Origin: Brachionus plicatilis
Taxonomy: Eukaryota > Rotifera > Eurotatoria > Ploima > Brachionidae
NCBI GenBank assembly: GCA_010279815.1
Contig: QEOQ01000544.1
Location: forward strand, 973,205-1,026,242
Direction of reading: 5' to 3'
Length of the DNA: 53,038 bases
Shown: in pieces, positions 8,572-20,076 of the stretch
How the letters are laid out: every line of letters begins with the position of its first letter
How positions within the stretch are numbered: position 1 is the first letter of the stretch
Program-made: the position numbers and the translations under genes
Notes under the pieces: model-generated
What the model saw: the letters and a program-made list of their open reading frames with translations, nothing else
Database searches by the model: none
What the model was told of the DNA's origin: nothing

Positions 8572-11019
8572 ATGGTCCAAAGAGACAAGCAAATTACTTT
8601 TTTATATTTTATACTGTTAATTCATTGTGTAGTGAGAGCAAAAAGCCAGAGTCTATTGTACATAAACGACGACTACTTGGACAACAATTATTTGCAGAAA
8701 ATTCCGGTAAGGGACCAAGCTCAAACCAGCTATGACCATCAACAACAATCGACATTTGCTGACCTGCAATTATTCGTTCAGACGCACCGATACTCCAAGT
8801 CAATTGAAGTATCCGGTTTTGAAAATTTGTTTAGCAATGCTTCGAGCAAGACAAGTTTGGTCGAGCTTTTTTTCCCACGCTCAAAATTTGGTCAACAATC
8901 TCAAATCGAAAATCTTATCTCAAACAATCAACTGGACATGAAAAAATTTGACCTGCAGTTTTTAAATTTGAGCTCAAACAGCTTACAGGACTCTTTTCTG
9001 GCAGATTTTGCTCTCAACTCCAACCAAACACTTCACTCAACACTTTTTGATTTCATTTTAAAAAAGTTTTTCTCAAAAGTTAAAGTACTTAAGCTCAGCT
9101 TCAACAGCATTCAAGGCTTGAAGCGAGATCATTTCAAAATTTTTGCCGGTGATTCGGACATGCCTTCTAGTTTGGAGGGAATCATGGTTGACAACAACAA
9201 CTTAAAGTTTTTAAAACACGACACATTTTATGATTTAAAATTTTTGAAATTTCTCGATTTGAGCTCAAACAGCCTCAAAATAATTCATCCATTGACATTT
9301 TCGTATCCCTATTTCACCCAAAGCTTATTCTATCTAAATTTAAAAGACAACCAGCTAAGCGGTGTTTACAGTGGCATGAATGGTAGCTTGCTTAACTTGG
9401 CTCATTTCTACTTGGATAAAAATTCGGATGTTGAATGCGACTGCGGATTGGAGTGGATATGGAAGCAAAGAGATCAAATAGAACTAGATTTTGAGTGTCC
9501 AAGTGACAATTTATGCGACCAAGGCCAAGAGCCAGTCTTGGTCACCAACAATCAGCATTTAGAAGAGACCTCGGACATTTCGGTAATTAGAAACGCTTCT
9601 AAAGCATGGTTTGCATGGACTGTATTTGTTGATCATCTACCATCAATTATACCATATCCTTTTCTTGTATCAAATGAGACCAAACAAAGCAGAGAGCTAA
9701 TCAATGAGCTAGAGAACCAAGAGAAGCATGTTTATCATACTTGGCTATTTGAAGACGTGGTTTTAAATTGTTCTAACAAAAATGACACTGATGATCAGGC
9801 TCCACAATCGGCTATTATTTGGAAGACTCAATTTGGCTATTTTGCAAACTTTGACCAAATAAATCAAACAAATTATAAAATTTTCAAAGCTTTTTACAAA
9901 TTAAATAAATTAAGCAAAATTCATAGACACAAAACAGTTCGAATAAGTGAAAATTTGAGTGCAGGCTCGCGAAGTGAAATTTACATTGATTCAGACAACA
10001 ATTTGGTAGTTACCAACATGAGACAAATGACAGCTGGCTCTTTTGTTTGTTTGTCAGTGAATCAAAATGGCATCAAGTCTTATGAGTACAAACTATTGGT
10101 CCGAGAAGGTGTTTCCGAATACTTTATTTATTCTTTATTTGTTAGCATAATAAGCATGATTGTGCCATCTATTTTAGGTATAATAATTTGCAGCATATGC
10201 GAATATCAGGCGGACAAAAATTATCCGATGACTCCGCCGTGTTTTCCGACTCCAATGGCAAACACGCCGCCAAACTTTGACTTTAACGAATGGATGGCCA
10301 ATGCAGCAAGCTATTTGCCCAATCTTAACATTCACGAAACACTTGAGCAAGTTAGCAAAAGATTGCGCAAAGGCATGGAAAAAGCTAGTGTCACTGTTAA
10401 ATCTCTGGGCGTTACTAGTGGTGCATACATTTCGTCCATGTACGAACAAAGCTCACAACGTTTCTACGACCTAAAGCAATATGTGCCGAACATAAATGTT
10501 CCTTCTATTAATTTGAACCTTAATTTGCCGACCATGAGGTATCCTCCAATGGGCCAATTGGCTAATCGCATGCGAACTGGAATGGGAAACATGTTTTGGC
10601 AATTTAGGGAATTTTGTGGTTCAAGTGATTTGACTCATACACCATCTATAGTTGATATACAGTCAGACTGCAGTGCCAGCAATGCGGTCGGCAGAGCCTA
10701 TTTTATTGATCATCTGAATGTAAAAGATGGCTCTCGCATCAATCACAGTAACTTGTATCGCTTTTTACACTTGATCAAAGAAGAATCAAAACTTGATAAA
10801 AAACTGGACACAAATTTGGACGGTGTGACCCAGTACAGTATTGTTAGTGAAGCTACCGAAGAAGTAAAGCCTAGTACTTCGGGATACCGCGAATCTAAGC
10901 TATATCCAAGTTTAAATGCAAAAACCGAGTCTACAAGTAACAACACTGACGATGAATCTGAATGCAAATCAATAAAAGATGAGAACAAAATTGAAGAAGT
11001 GCGGCAATCAGATCAATAA
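8572..11019 (+). CDS. single-pass membrane protein with leucine-rich repeats and one Ig domain
   Basis: An 815-residue type I membrane protein in one exon. A signal peptide covers about residues 1-26. LRRs span about 125-280 (repeated LxxLxLSxNxL, for example LKFLDLSSNSLKIIHPLTF). An LRR C-terminal cap has C289, C291, C309 and C315 (CDCGLEWIW...). An Ig-like domain lies at about 390-510, with paired C400 and C493, W417 and a run ending SFVC. A transmembrane helix lies at about 516-541. The long cytoplasmic tail (about 270 residues) starts with a proline-rich segment (YPMTPPCFPTP, PPNFDFNEWM), then an amphipathic Lys/Ser-rich stretch and an acidic Ser/Thr-rich end. Several N-linked sequons are present. 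The architecture fits LRR-Ig adhesion or signalling receptors; nematode IGLR-2, the partner of PAQR-2, is one possible relative, but orthology cannot be judged here. Confidence 0.85.
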   Translation: MVQRDKQITFLYFILLIHCVVRAKSQSLLYINDDYLDNNYLQKIPVRDQAQTSYDHQQQSTFADLQLFVQTHRYSKSIEVSGFENLFSNASSKTSLVELFFPRSKFGQQSQIENLISNNQLDMKKFDLQFLNLSSNSLQDSFLADFALNSNQTLHSTLFDFILKKFFSKVKVLKLSFNSIQGLKRDHFKIFAGDSDMPSSLEGIMVDNNNLKFLKHDTFYDLKFLKFLDLSSNSLKIIHPLTFSYPYFTQSLFYLNLKDNQLSGVYSGMNGSLLNLAHFYLDKNSDVECDCGLEWIWKQRDQIELDFECPSDNLCDQGQEPVLVTNNQHLEETSDISVIRNASKAWFAWTVFVDHLPSIIPYPFLVSNETKQSRELINELENQEKHVYHTWLFEDVVLNCSNKNDTDDQAPQSAIIWKTQFGYFANFDQINQTNYKIFKAFYKLNKLSKIHRHKTVRISENLSAGSRSEIYIDSDNNLVVTNMRQMTAGSFVCLSVNQNGIKSYEYKLLVREGVSEYFIYSLFVSIISMIVPSILGIIICSICEYQADKNYPMTPPCFPTPMANTPPNFDFNEWMANAASYLPNLNIHETLEQVSKRLRKGMEKASVTVKSLGVTSGAYISSMYEQSSQRFYDLKQYVPNINVPSINLNLNLPTMRYPPMGQLANRMRTGMGNMFWQFREFCGSSDLTHTPSIVDIQSDCSASNAVGRAYFIDHLNVKDGSRINHSNLYRFLHLIKEESKLDKKLDTNLDGVTQYSIVSEATEEVKPSTSGYRESKLYPSLNAKTESTSNNTDDESECKSIKDENKIEEVRQSDQ

Positions 11020-13840
11020 AATGAGAGTCCCTTGATGAAAGAAATTTTATCCATGTTGTACGAAATTTAAATTGAAAAATACTAAAAACTTTATTTGTAT
11101 TAGATTGAAAGAAATATAGAGTCAAAAATTATTTTTATTTCAAAGATAGGACTATGGTCTTTTTTTTTTCTTTCTTAATTCAATTTGATTAACTTTTATT
11201 TAGATAAAAGTGTAATAAAATTTTTTGTAAGTTTTTAATTTACTTTATCGTTCCTTAACTCATTTTTAAAAATGGCTTAAAAGATCCAGGAACATACAGT
11301 AAGATGTTCAAGACCGAGGCCGGTATCAAATTTAGCATTAGAAAATTCATTTAGTTTTTATTTATTTTTTTTTATCTAAGTCTTAAAAAGTGAAACACAC
11401 AATGTTTCATTTAACCATCAATTTTAAAGAAAAAAATAAGAGAAAAATGTTCAATCAATTGATTAACTTTAGACTAAATGTATGTTACTTTAGAGGTGCA
11501 AATTATATTTTTTGCCAATCTAGTTTACAATTAATTTTATAATAAACCTGCCTAAACATATTAGTTGAATTTTTTTACAAATAAATAGAAACCATTAGAA
11601 TGAAAATTATTTAAGAAGTTGTGACAGAATTTTAACATATAAATAAATTTAATTTTAAAATTACAAAAAAATTTACAAATAAGAAAAGATCATAGACACA
11701 AAAAAAAACATCTCAAAATATTGATATTTTTTCGAAAATTTATGTTTCCTGTGTTAATTAAAATTAAATTTTATTTTTTGAATTAAATGAAAGATGTATG
11801 ATGATTATGTTGTTTCACTATCAAATTTTATAAAGTTCAATTTTTTAAGTTACTAGGATGAATCCGGCAACAGTTAACGTAAAAAATCTCTAATTTAAAT
11901 TATTTTTAGTTTTTACTAAAAACTTATAATATTTTATAGAATAAAAATTTGATAATTTGATAATGAAAAATTTAATTTTTTACAAAAAATATTAATTACT
12001 TTTTATTTGGACTTAATTGTCAAAAAAAAATTCAGTTCATATAAAAAAAAAATACAACTGAAAAAAAGAGCTCCAAATTAAGACTTCTAGCCAATATTGA
12101 TTTGCATTCGAAACTAGTATAAAAACAAATTAAAACTATGTAAGAGTTCTGTATTTTAAAAAATGATTAAAAAAATTCTCTTAATTACGTTATTAGATAT
12201 TGTTTTTGAATAAAACTTTTTTCAAACTTTTTTAAACAAAATACTTGATGGAAAGTCAAGTTACATGGATAATCACCAAATCAAATTTGGTTTCGTGCCT
12301 CAGTATGTAAGGCATTCGATAAGGGTTATCCCACATTCCATGGAGTTCAGGGAATCGGAATGCATAATAGCTTATTATTAATAGTATTGTTATTATTATT
12401 ATTAAATTGGGATTTTTATTTTTTCAACTTCTTAGATTTAAATTAACAATTATATTTAAATTAAAAACTAAATAGTTTTTTTTTGTCTTATTAGTACTGT
12501 TTCTGTATTCTTATTTGATTCAAAGTTCAAGTTAAATTTCTGATCTGATTCCGAATATTAGATGGAACCGGATCCAGGTTTTGTCAATATTTTCAGTCAA
12601 GAATAAAAAAAAAGGTTTGAAATTTTGGAATTGTTAATACTTTTTGAATCAATCATTTTTTAACAAAAAAAATATGTCAAAAAAAATTAAAGAAATTAAA
12701 TTTTTTCAAATATAGATATTTATTTTAAATGGTGATTTTTTGAAAAAACCTTTATATATATAATATATACCAAATAAATATAAAAAACCTAATATTAAAT
12801 TTAAAACATAAGTTAAATAATCAAAAACATATTTACTGATCAAATATTTTTATATATTTTTAAATGGTTTTTTTAAAGCTAACACATATCGAAATTTCAA
12901 ATTTAGTTCATGAGTGTACTATTATTAATATTATTTGAAAAAATTAAATTCTAAAGGTAAAATTTATTTAAATTTTATTTAAAAACAACTATAAATTGAA
13001 TTCGATTAGATAAGATTTGCTTTATCAAAAGCTATTTGTAAAATAACACACAAAAAGATAAATATTTGGCGAAATTCTTGTTTTAAAAATAATATAATTA
13101 TTATTTATACTAACCATTATTTTTTTTTGAAAAGTTTTTAATTTAGAATATTTAAAGATATAAAAAAATTTCTAAAATTTAAAATAAATTTTTTTAGCAA
13201 ATACATATTTTTCACAAATATTTAATTGATTAAAATAAAAATATTTTAAAATGTCAAAACAAAGATTTGATTAAAATTTTCTGTTTTGTTTTAAACTTAT
13301 TTGTATTCGAAATAGACTAAGTAAAAAATCCAACTGAGACATTCTGTTATATTTTAATTTCTGTATTGATTTTGAATTCATATTAAACCATTTTGTTCTA
13401 GAAAATAAATTCTATCATAATTTATAAATCAAATCGATATAATTAAAAATCTTTAGGCGAAATAATTAACTTGAAATATAATCTAAAGCAAATATTTTGT
13501 TTTCTTAATGGAAAATAAAAATTTCTCTCAAGCCTTTTGATTTGAATAATAAGTTGAGCCTTAATTTGATCTCTAAAAGAACATAAATTTAAATCACAAC
13601 AAAAAAGATTATAATATTTTTTAGATTTTATTTACAAAAATTTTTTTTGTAAAAAAGAAAACTTTTCAATTTGAAATTTTGATGAAAAAAAATTTTAAAA
13701 ACTCAATATTTTAATTTCATTAATTTAGAAAATTTTGATTTTAGTAAGAAGCTGAAAATTTAAAAATTGAAAACCTTGTAAAAAATTAAACACAATTTTG
13801 ATTTAATGTGATTCTATTAGGCTAATTATTAATCTATTTA
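11020..13840. other. AT-rich intergenic DNA
   Basis: A 2.8-kb stretch without a recognisable gene. A short open stretch at about 11270-11348 (roughly 26 codons on the plus strand) reads like coding sequence but is too short to assign. A candidate retrotransposon tail lies at 12245-12408 (listed separately). The rest is A/T-rich with short AT-alternating tracts near 12750. Confidence 0.5.
12245..12408 (+). mobile_element. candidate LINE/SINE 3' end with (TTA)n tail
   Basis: About 110 bp of much higher G+C than the flanks (cctcagtatgtaaggcattc, cattccatggagttcaggga) that runs directly into an imperfect TTA microsatellite at 12371-12402. A unique body followed by a trinucleotide tail is the usual 3' end of CR1/L2/RTE-type LINEs or their SINEs. 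There is no second copy in this window, so this rests on shape alone. Confidence 0.35.
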
Positions 13841-13862
13841 CACACTCACACACACACACACA
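13841..13862. repeat. (CA)n microsatellite
   Basis: Eleven CA/CT units with one interruption (cacactcaca followed by cacacacacaca), lying just beyond the 3' end of the minus-strand EF-hand gene, probably in or next to its 3' UTR. Confidence 0.9.
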
Positions 13863-13915
13863 TTCATTAGGAAGAATATAAATTGAAAAAATCTTGTACA
13901 ATTTGTCCTGCTAAA

Positions 13916-14591
13916 TTAATTAGAAAAAATGGATTTTTTTGCCATAAATTCGTCCCTTTTTTTCTTTTTCATCTCTTCCATTCGGCGCCTTTCCTCTTGC
14001 TCTTCGCGAATTTCTCTTTCGAAATTATTCGAAAACGATTGCTTCAAAGCTTGAGCCTCAAAAAAGGACTTGGCTCCTTTGACTCCTGTCTCTGTCACGT
14101 CTATTTCCATCACTTGGTCATACAATTGCTGTAAACCCGAGTCTTTAGTAAGTTCTCCATTATTGGCTTTACGAAATATCATCAAAAACTTGATAAAAAA
14201 ATTTTAAAAAAAACTATAAACAAATAAACAATAAATACTTCTTTAAAGTTAATTTTGTTATCTTTGTCCTCATCAACTTGTTTTATCATATCTTTAAGAC
14301 CTAAATGGGTTTGTGGAACCTGCAGTTTTTCCATCATAAATTTCAATTCTTCCAGATCCAATTTTTTGTCATTATTGAAATCATACCTTCAATTCAAGAT
14401 TTTATTTGGATCAAATCAAGTTGAATTGATTACTTTTTGAATGTTTTTTCCAGAGATTGGATGTCTTTGCGCGAAAACTCCTTGAATTCCGTATAGGGAT
14501 TGAAGACCTTCATACACGGCTGAATGTTCTCGTCACCCTCATTTCTGGCCATTTGTTTCTCTAATTTGGCAGCAAGTTCACAATCAGCCAT
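13916..14591 (-). CDS. EFHD2: EF-hand domain protein D1/D2 (swiprosin), three exons
   Basis: A calcium-binding, actin-associated adaptor of the EFHD1/EFHD2 (swiprosin) family. Exons on the minus strand are 14591-14434, 14386-14239 and 14188-13916 (TAA at 13918-13916). The two introns (48 and 50 bp) have GT donors and AG acceptors and join to one 192-residue frame. EF-hand loop 1 is residues 55-66 (DFNNDKKLDLEE) and loop 2 is 91-102 (DEDKDNKINFKE), both with complete acidic ligand sets. The linker TLGLK/THLGLK-type segment, EFLMIFRKA, EIDVTETGVKGAKSFFEA and the C-terminal charged coiled coil are family hallmarks. The disordered N-terminus is shorter than in human EFHD2 (about 240 aa). Invertebrates usually have one gene, so EFHD1 versus EFHD2 cannot be decided. 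Confidence 0.88.
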
Positions 14592-17515
14592 GATTTTAGT
14601 TGTTTGTTTTTTAGTTCAGTTCTAAATTTGAAAATAGATTTTATGTGAACACGCTTAGCTACTTTTAAAGTTCTGGTTTAATTACAAGAATCAAATTGAA
14701 GTTAGAACTGCGATTTTAAGCTAAATTTAAAGTTTGAAATTTCAATTTTTAAAAACCATGAATGTTTTTTATTCAAAGAGAAAAACATTCTTTAATCATC
14801 ACTGACTCTTTTCAGGCGACCAAGTAGAAGCACATCTCTTTTCGAACTAAGATTTTTATTTTGTTATTTCTAATAAATTAAATTAAAAAAAAAAAAAACT
14901 AAAATCTTTTATTGCCCGAGTTCCTCACACTATTAACCTAGTTAAGACTGTAATTTATTTCGAAAAGGAAATTCAATTGACTCGAGTATAGAGCAAACAC
15001 GACCTGTTCAAATAACTCAAAGTGAAAATAAACCTGCGTACTTTTTTTTGTCAAATAATTTAAAAACTAAAATTTGGTTTGATGATTTTTTGTTTGGACA
15101 AATACGAAGGCTTAATTTCATTTTGTTTTATCGGACTGAGAAATTATTTTTTAAGCCAGCTTTTGTTTTGTTGGATTAAGCGGGCTAGATATCAAATTTA
15201 AGATATACTGAAACTTTTCTTTCTTATCTTAAATTCTATTCCATATTCAAGAAGAGATAAAAATCGAATTTGGATTCCAATGCATAAATTTTCATTTGAA
15301 CTCTCGGCCGATTTAGGCCCACTAATTGGCAAATATTAACGCTCGACTTTAATAAAATTAAATGGTTGAGAAAAAAGTTTGGTCAGGACAGAGAAGCCAA
15401 AGTAAGCCCTTAAACCAACAATGATTTTTGAGATTTGTTAATTAAAATCTTATTATTTTATATATCTTTTTGTTCGGGCTTAATCACTCCATGTTTTTCT
15501 AAATTAATCGATAGACCATATTCATTAGAAAGTTCAATCTTTTGAAACTAATAAAATCACTTGCCTCCCTTGCTTTGGATTAATTTTGCTAAAATATTCC
15601 AGCTTTCTATCAAAAATTCATAAATATGCTCCGAAATCTCTAAAATAAATAAACAATTCTATCATTCCCAGCAAGTCTTTTGCATGCTATTCATCACAAA
15701 TCAAGTTTGATAAAAACAAGATTTTTATAGTCGAATCGGTCCCGGTACTGTTTAGATAAATGATGAATGGTTATCATTTTTTTATCAAAATAACCTCTAT
15801 GGTTTTAATTAATAATTCGAAAATGAGAGCATATTTTTTCAAGAGCCTACCATCTTAAAAAAAAGTTTTTTGAATATTTTGAAAACTTGTTTATTAAAAA
15901 GTTCTAATTAGTTTGATATTCACCCAATTCTGGCTTGAATAACTTAGACTAATAAGGCCCAGAGTTGCTTTTAAGTAAAAATAAGATTCAAAAAACGATG
16001 GACCTTTTGGTAAAATTTTTGATTATTGCTCAAACATCAAACACAAAAACAAAAACTTTTAAATTTATACCATTTGTAGAGGAAAATATTCTAGCTTAAA
16101 TATATGCATTCAAAATTATTAACTTACACAAAAACAAAAGCCAAACATGCTTTTTTTTAAGTTTAAAAACCGGTATCTTAGTTTTTGAACGTGCATTTAA
16201 ATATTATGATTCTTAAGTAATTTTGATTAAAAAGCCTTTTGTGTTGTTAGCTTTTTTGCTAATTTGCTAAATTTTCTTCCAAAATTGGAGTCCTTGTTTT
16301 TCTATGACATAACCTGGAAACTAAAATATTTACACAGTTTGACATTCTGAATCCACGGGCTTCGTCAAGGCTTTGTCTTAGCCAATTTTGCCACATAGGG
16401 TCGATTTGTAGTCAAGTATTAATATTAATTAATTTCAAGGATTAATATATACCGACTTAAGACCTTTATATCTATGTGTATGTTTGATCAAAAATTTTTA
16501 TATCAAACAAAAAAATAAAATAGTAATAAATAAATAAATAGACTATTTTGATTACTATTAAATCCTTTAGAGAAAGGACTACTGGAAATATTTAGTTTTT
16601 ATTTAGATAGACAAGGCTCAAGTGTTCGAATTCATTCGAATTTTTCCAAAATTTAAAACAGAACAGACTTGATGACAAATCTCGACTTGGGCTTTGACAC
16701 ATTTAACTAATTGACAAAAGTGCAGCTGGGCAAAATATTCAAAAAAAAAACTAAAAATAAACTAAATAGAATGAACTTTTAAAATGTTTTAAAAATAAAA
16801 AGTTAACGGCTGCACAAAATTAACATTTTAGCAAAAGTCTAATAAACTAATCGAAAACTAAAAATATTTTTTTGACACAAATAAAACTAAAATGAAAAAA
16901 TTAGATTTAACTTCATCTTTAAAATCTATGGTGATAATTAGTCTGATATTTTGATTGGAAATTTTGCACCTATAGAATAGTTAAGTGTTGATTTTAGATC
17001 TAAAAAAAAAGTTGGACTTGATTTAAAAAAATGACCATTTCAACCAAAGGCTGTATTCAATCAGCCATGAAAATATGTCTTGGATTTCAGTGACCTTGGA
17101 TAAAATATTTTAATTAGAATTGGAGAAGCATTTTTTTAATTTGCTTGCTATTTCAATCGATTTAAAAGAATTTTTTTTTGTGCAAAAAAAATTAAAATCT
17201 TAAAAAATTTATTTTTTAGAGATGAGAAAATGTCATGCGATTAATTTCGTTTAGAGTTATTTAAGACATGGAAAATTTAGAAGATTTTTTGGCCAAAGAT
17301 GTCCTCGGCTTGAAAGCAACATTTTTCGAAAATTATGCATAAGACAATTTAAGGAGCAAAAATTAAAAAAAAATTTTAAAATTTCATGAAATAAAATTAA
17401 TAAATACGCGTTGCGTAGACATTCGAAAGAAAGATATGTATTATTTCTACAAAGAAAAATTGCAATCAAAACCTTTTATTTTGAAATTAAATTTCTACTT
17501 AAATTTAAATTTTGA
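14592..17515. other. intergenic DNA between the divergent EFHD and C2H2 genes
   Basis: A 2.9-kb stretch between two divergently transcribed genes; it must include both promoters. It is somewhat less AT-rich at 14800-15350. No coding region, RNA gene or inverted repeat was recognised. A G+C-richer patch at about 16350-16410 ends in ttgccacatag and could be a very degraded repeat tail, but the match is too weak to call. Confidence 0.5.
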
Positions 17516-18310
17516 ATGGATCAGCCGAGCAGTCAACGAGCTACAAGATCAATGGTAAGCATTCAGAGAAATGAAGCAAGTACATCACCCAAAGAAACTA
17601 ATCAAGCCACAGCTCGCACTTCAAACGTCAACTTACAGCCATATAAAAAATTAAATTTTGATTTCAACTTTTTACTTAAATTAATGAACAAAAGAAAACT
17701 TCATTTGCCATGTCCTCAGTGTAAGGCTCTTGTTGTCAATATGACAGATCATTTGACCAAGACCCATTTCGTTAAAAACATAAATGAACGACGCAATTTA
17801 ATCGACTCTGTTCGAAATGAGTATATTCTAAATGAAGAAGGTGTACACAAGTTACTCGAATTTAACAAGGATTTGAAAAATATAATTTTTCCAAGTAATG
17901 GAGAGACTTTTGAAGATGAGTTAAACTCGTCTGCCATTGAGGAATTCAAGGAAGACGAAAGTTTAGCTGGCGAGGAAGAAAATGAGCTAAGTGCTAATGA
18001 ATGGGAAAACTCGGACAGTTCCCGATCCTTTAAAAAGAGAAAATTAAGCAAACCAGTCAAAAAGCCTTATGTTGAAGTCGAGGATTTGGATGAACCAGAT
18101 GTACCTGAGTGCAGTAGCACTTTTTATTTTGAAGATAATAAAGAAGTTCATAAAAAAATGGCATCTATTGAAAATCAATTAAACGAAGTGTTGAAACAAT
18201 TAAATTCCTTTGCCAATGATGTGAATAATAAAATAACTGAGTTAAATGATCAATTGAAAAATACGTCAAACGATTTGAATTTAATTAAAGAAAAGATTTT
18301 TAAAGAGTAA
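17516..18310 (+). CDS. C2H2-like zinc finger protein with nuclear signal and coiled coil, function unknown
   Basis: A 264-residue single-exon protein whose family I do not recognise. Residues 1-40 are Ser/Thr/Gln-rich. One C2H2-type finger is formed by C66, C69, H79 and H84 (C-x2-C-x9-H-x4-H, shorter than the classical spacing). Residues 131-165 are strongly acidic (FEDEL...EEFKEDESLAGEEENE). A basic run FKKRKLSKPVKK at about 172-183 is a probable nuclear localisation signal. The last 55 residues (208-262) form a heptad-patterned coiled coil, probably an oligomerisation helix. ATG at 17516 is the first in the open frame. It is probably a nuclear DNA- or RNA-associated protein, possibly lineage-specific or derived from a transposon-encoded finger protein; that is inference. 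Confidence 0.7.
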   Translation: MDQPSSQRATRSMVSIQRNEASTSPKETNQATARTSNVNLQPYKKLNFDFNFLLKLMNKRKLHLPCPQCKALVVNMTDHLTKTHFVKNINERRNLIDSVRNEYILNEEGVHKLLEFNKDLKNIIFPSNGETFEDELNSSAIEEFKEDESLAGEEENELSANEWENSDSSRSFKKRKLSKPVKKPYVEVEDLDEPDVPECSSTFYFEDNKEVHKKMASIENQLNEVLKQLNSFANDVNNKITELNDQLKNTSNDLNLIKEKIFKE

Positions 18311-18752
18311 TTGTTTATGTTTAGTATTTTTATTTTGAATAAAAAATTTCCATGTTTTTCTTTCTTATTTTAAGCCTGTTGCTTTTGTATAATTTTTAAA
18401 AATATTTTCCAAATTTATTGAATAAATTAAGTCCTATTTAAATTTTTAATTATTGTTTAATTTTAACTGGTTTTTCTAACACTTTTATTCACACAAAAAT
18501 TTCATAAATTTTTATACTAGATTTTTTTTAAACAGTAATAACAAATTAGAGTGTGTGCATCAATAATTTGGAGATTTCATTTTTCTAAAATTTAAGAAAT
18601 ATCTTATCAGATGTTGCTACATAAAATCATGTTGATTTTTTTTGGTTAAAAAAAAATTAGATATTTTAGACTATGGAATGACAATAACTTATACTTCAAT
18701 AAACCTATTTTCATTTTATGTTTTCACTAAACAAATCCTCTTGATTGCCCCA
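18311..18752. other. intergenic DNA
   Basis: The 3' flank of the C2H2 gene. It is A/T-rich with no gene visible. The duplicated METTL5 block starts at about 18753. Confidence 0.6.
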
Positions 18753-19339
18753 ACTTCAGAGAAAACTCAATCTTCAAAAAATTTCTATCACATAATTTGA
18801 TTATTTTACAAAAGAAGAAATTCAAAAAAAAAAATTTCTCATTACTTTTGTTTTCAATCCTTCAAGGAAAACGAAATAAAATTAATTTTTTATTAAACTA
18901 AATGATTAAATCGTACAAAATCGACAGCAATGTCTTTATCTTTGGATTCTTTTAGTAGTTTTTTATTTCTGTTTTCTACTTTAGGTATATTATATTTAAG
19001 TTCGGACACAACTTCCATTTTCATATTCCACTGTTTTGCCTTATTTTTCAGGTAATCTCTGGTCACACTTTTATGGAGCGAATAAATTGATCCGGAACAA
19101 AACTCCGATGCTATCATCAAAAACTGAATGTCAATGCCATGTTGTTTTTCGTTTGTGTCCAATTTTTGATTTTTAGTACCGAATGGCGGATTCATAACAC
19201 ATGTGTCAAAAAAATTTACAAATTTTTCATATCCATCTTTTTTGATTAAAAGATTTTTAACATCTGCCTGAAGGATATCAATTGGGTTTTCAAATTCAAA
19301 AAAGTTTAAATTTTTTTGGCATATCGCTAGTGCATCTAA
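18753..19339. repeat. first copy of a 587-bp block duplicated across an assembly gap
   Basis: This block repeats at 19937-20522 in the same orientation, with about five differences: homopolymer lengths near 18830 and 18845, ttctactttagg versus ttcaactttggg near 18985, and the last base or two before the Ns. The right copy begins abruptly at the gap edge with acttcagaga, and the left copy breaks off at the other edge of the same gap. This is how two unmerged alleles, or two overlapping contigs placed side by side, look in a scaffold. Confidence 0.8.
18893..19339 (-). pseudogene. METTL5: partial METTL5 copy cut by an assembly gap
   Basis: The last 148 or so codons of METTL5, identical in frame to the complete copy at 20077-20763, from about residue 81 to the stop codon at 18893-18895. 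It contains the NPPFGTK catalytic segment but lacks the N-terminal half with the SAM-binding glycine loop, which would fall in the N stretch. Because the noncoding 3' flank is duplicated too and divergence is tiny, this is more likely a scaffolding artefact than a real tandem gene or pseudogene. Confidence 0.75.
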
Positions 19340-19936
19340 NNNNNNNNNNNNNNNNNNNNNNNNNNNNNNNNNNNNNNNNNNNNNNNNNNNNNNNNNNNNN
19401 NNNNNNNNNNNNNNNNNNNNNNNNNNNNNNNNNNNNNNNNNNNNNNNNNNNNNNNNNNNNNNNNNNNNNNNNNNNNNNNNNNNNNNNNNNNNNNNNNNNN
19501 NNNNNNNNNNNNNNNNNNNNNNNNNNNNNNNNNNNNNNNNNNNNNNNNNNNNNNNNNNNNNNNNNNNNNNNNNNNNNNNNNNNNNNNNNNNNNNNNNNNN
19601 NNNNNNNNNNNNNNNNNNNNNNNNNNNNNNNNNNNNNNNNNNNNNNNNNNNNNNNNNNNNNNNNNNNNNNNNNNNNNNNNNNNNNNNNNNNNNNNNNNNN
19701 NNNNNNNNNNNNNNNNNNNNNNNNNNNNNNNNNNNNNNNNNNNNNNNNNNNNNNNNNNNNNNNNNNNNNNNNNNNNNNNNNNNNNNNNNNNNNNNNNNNN
19801 NNNNNNNNNNNNNNNNNNNNNNNNNNNNNNNNNNNNNNNNNNNNNNNNNNNNNNNNNNNNNNNNNNNNNNNNNNNNNNNNNNNNNNNNNNNNNNNNNNNN
19901 NNNNNNNNNNNNNNNNNNNNNNNNNNNNNNNNNNNN
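19340..19936. other. assembly gap (597 N)
   Basis: Unsequenced placeholder between two nearly identical sequence blocks. Open frames running through the Ns have no meaning. Confidence 0.99.
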
Positions 19937-20076
19937 ACTTCAGAGAAAACTCAATCTTCAAAAAATTTCTATCACATAATTTGATTATTTTACAAAAGAA
20001 GAAATTCAAAAAAAAAATTTCTCATTACTTTTTGTTTACAATCCTTCAAGGAAAACGAAATAAAATTAATTTTTTA

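Noticed and set aside
10174..10474. Frames overlapping the LRR-Ig coding region on both strands
   Set aside because: Shadows of the 815-residue gene, without motifs of their own.
16350..16410. G+C-richer patch ending ttgccacatag, compared with the LINE tail
   Set aside because: Only the gccacat word and loose similarity match; the stem-loop and the terminal aataatttagg are absent.
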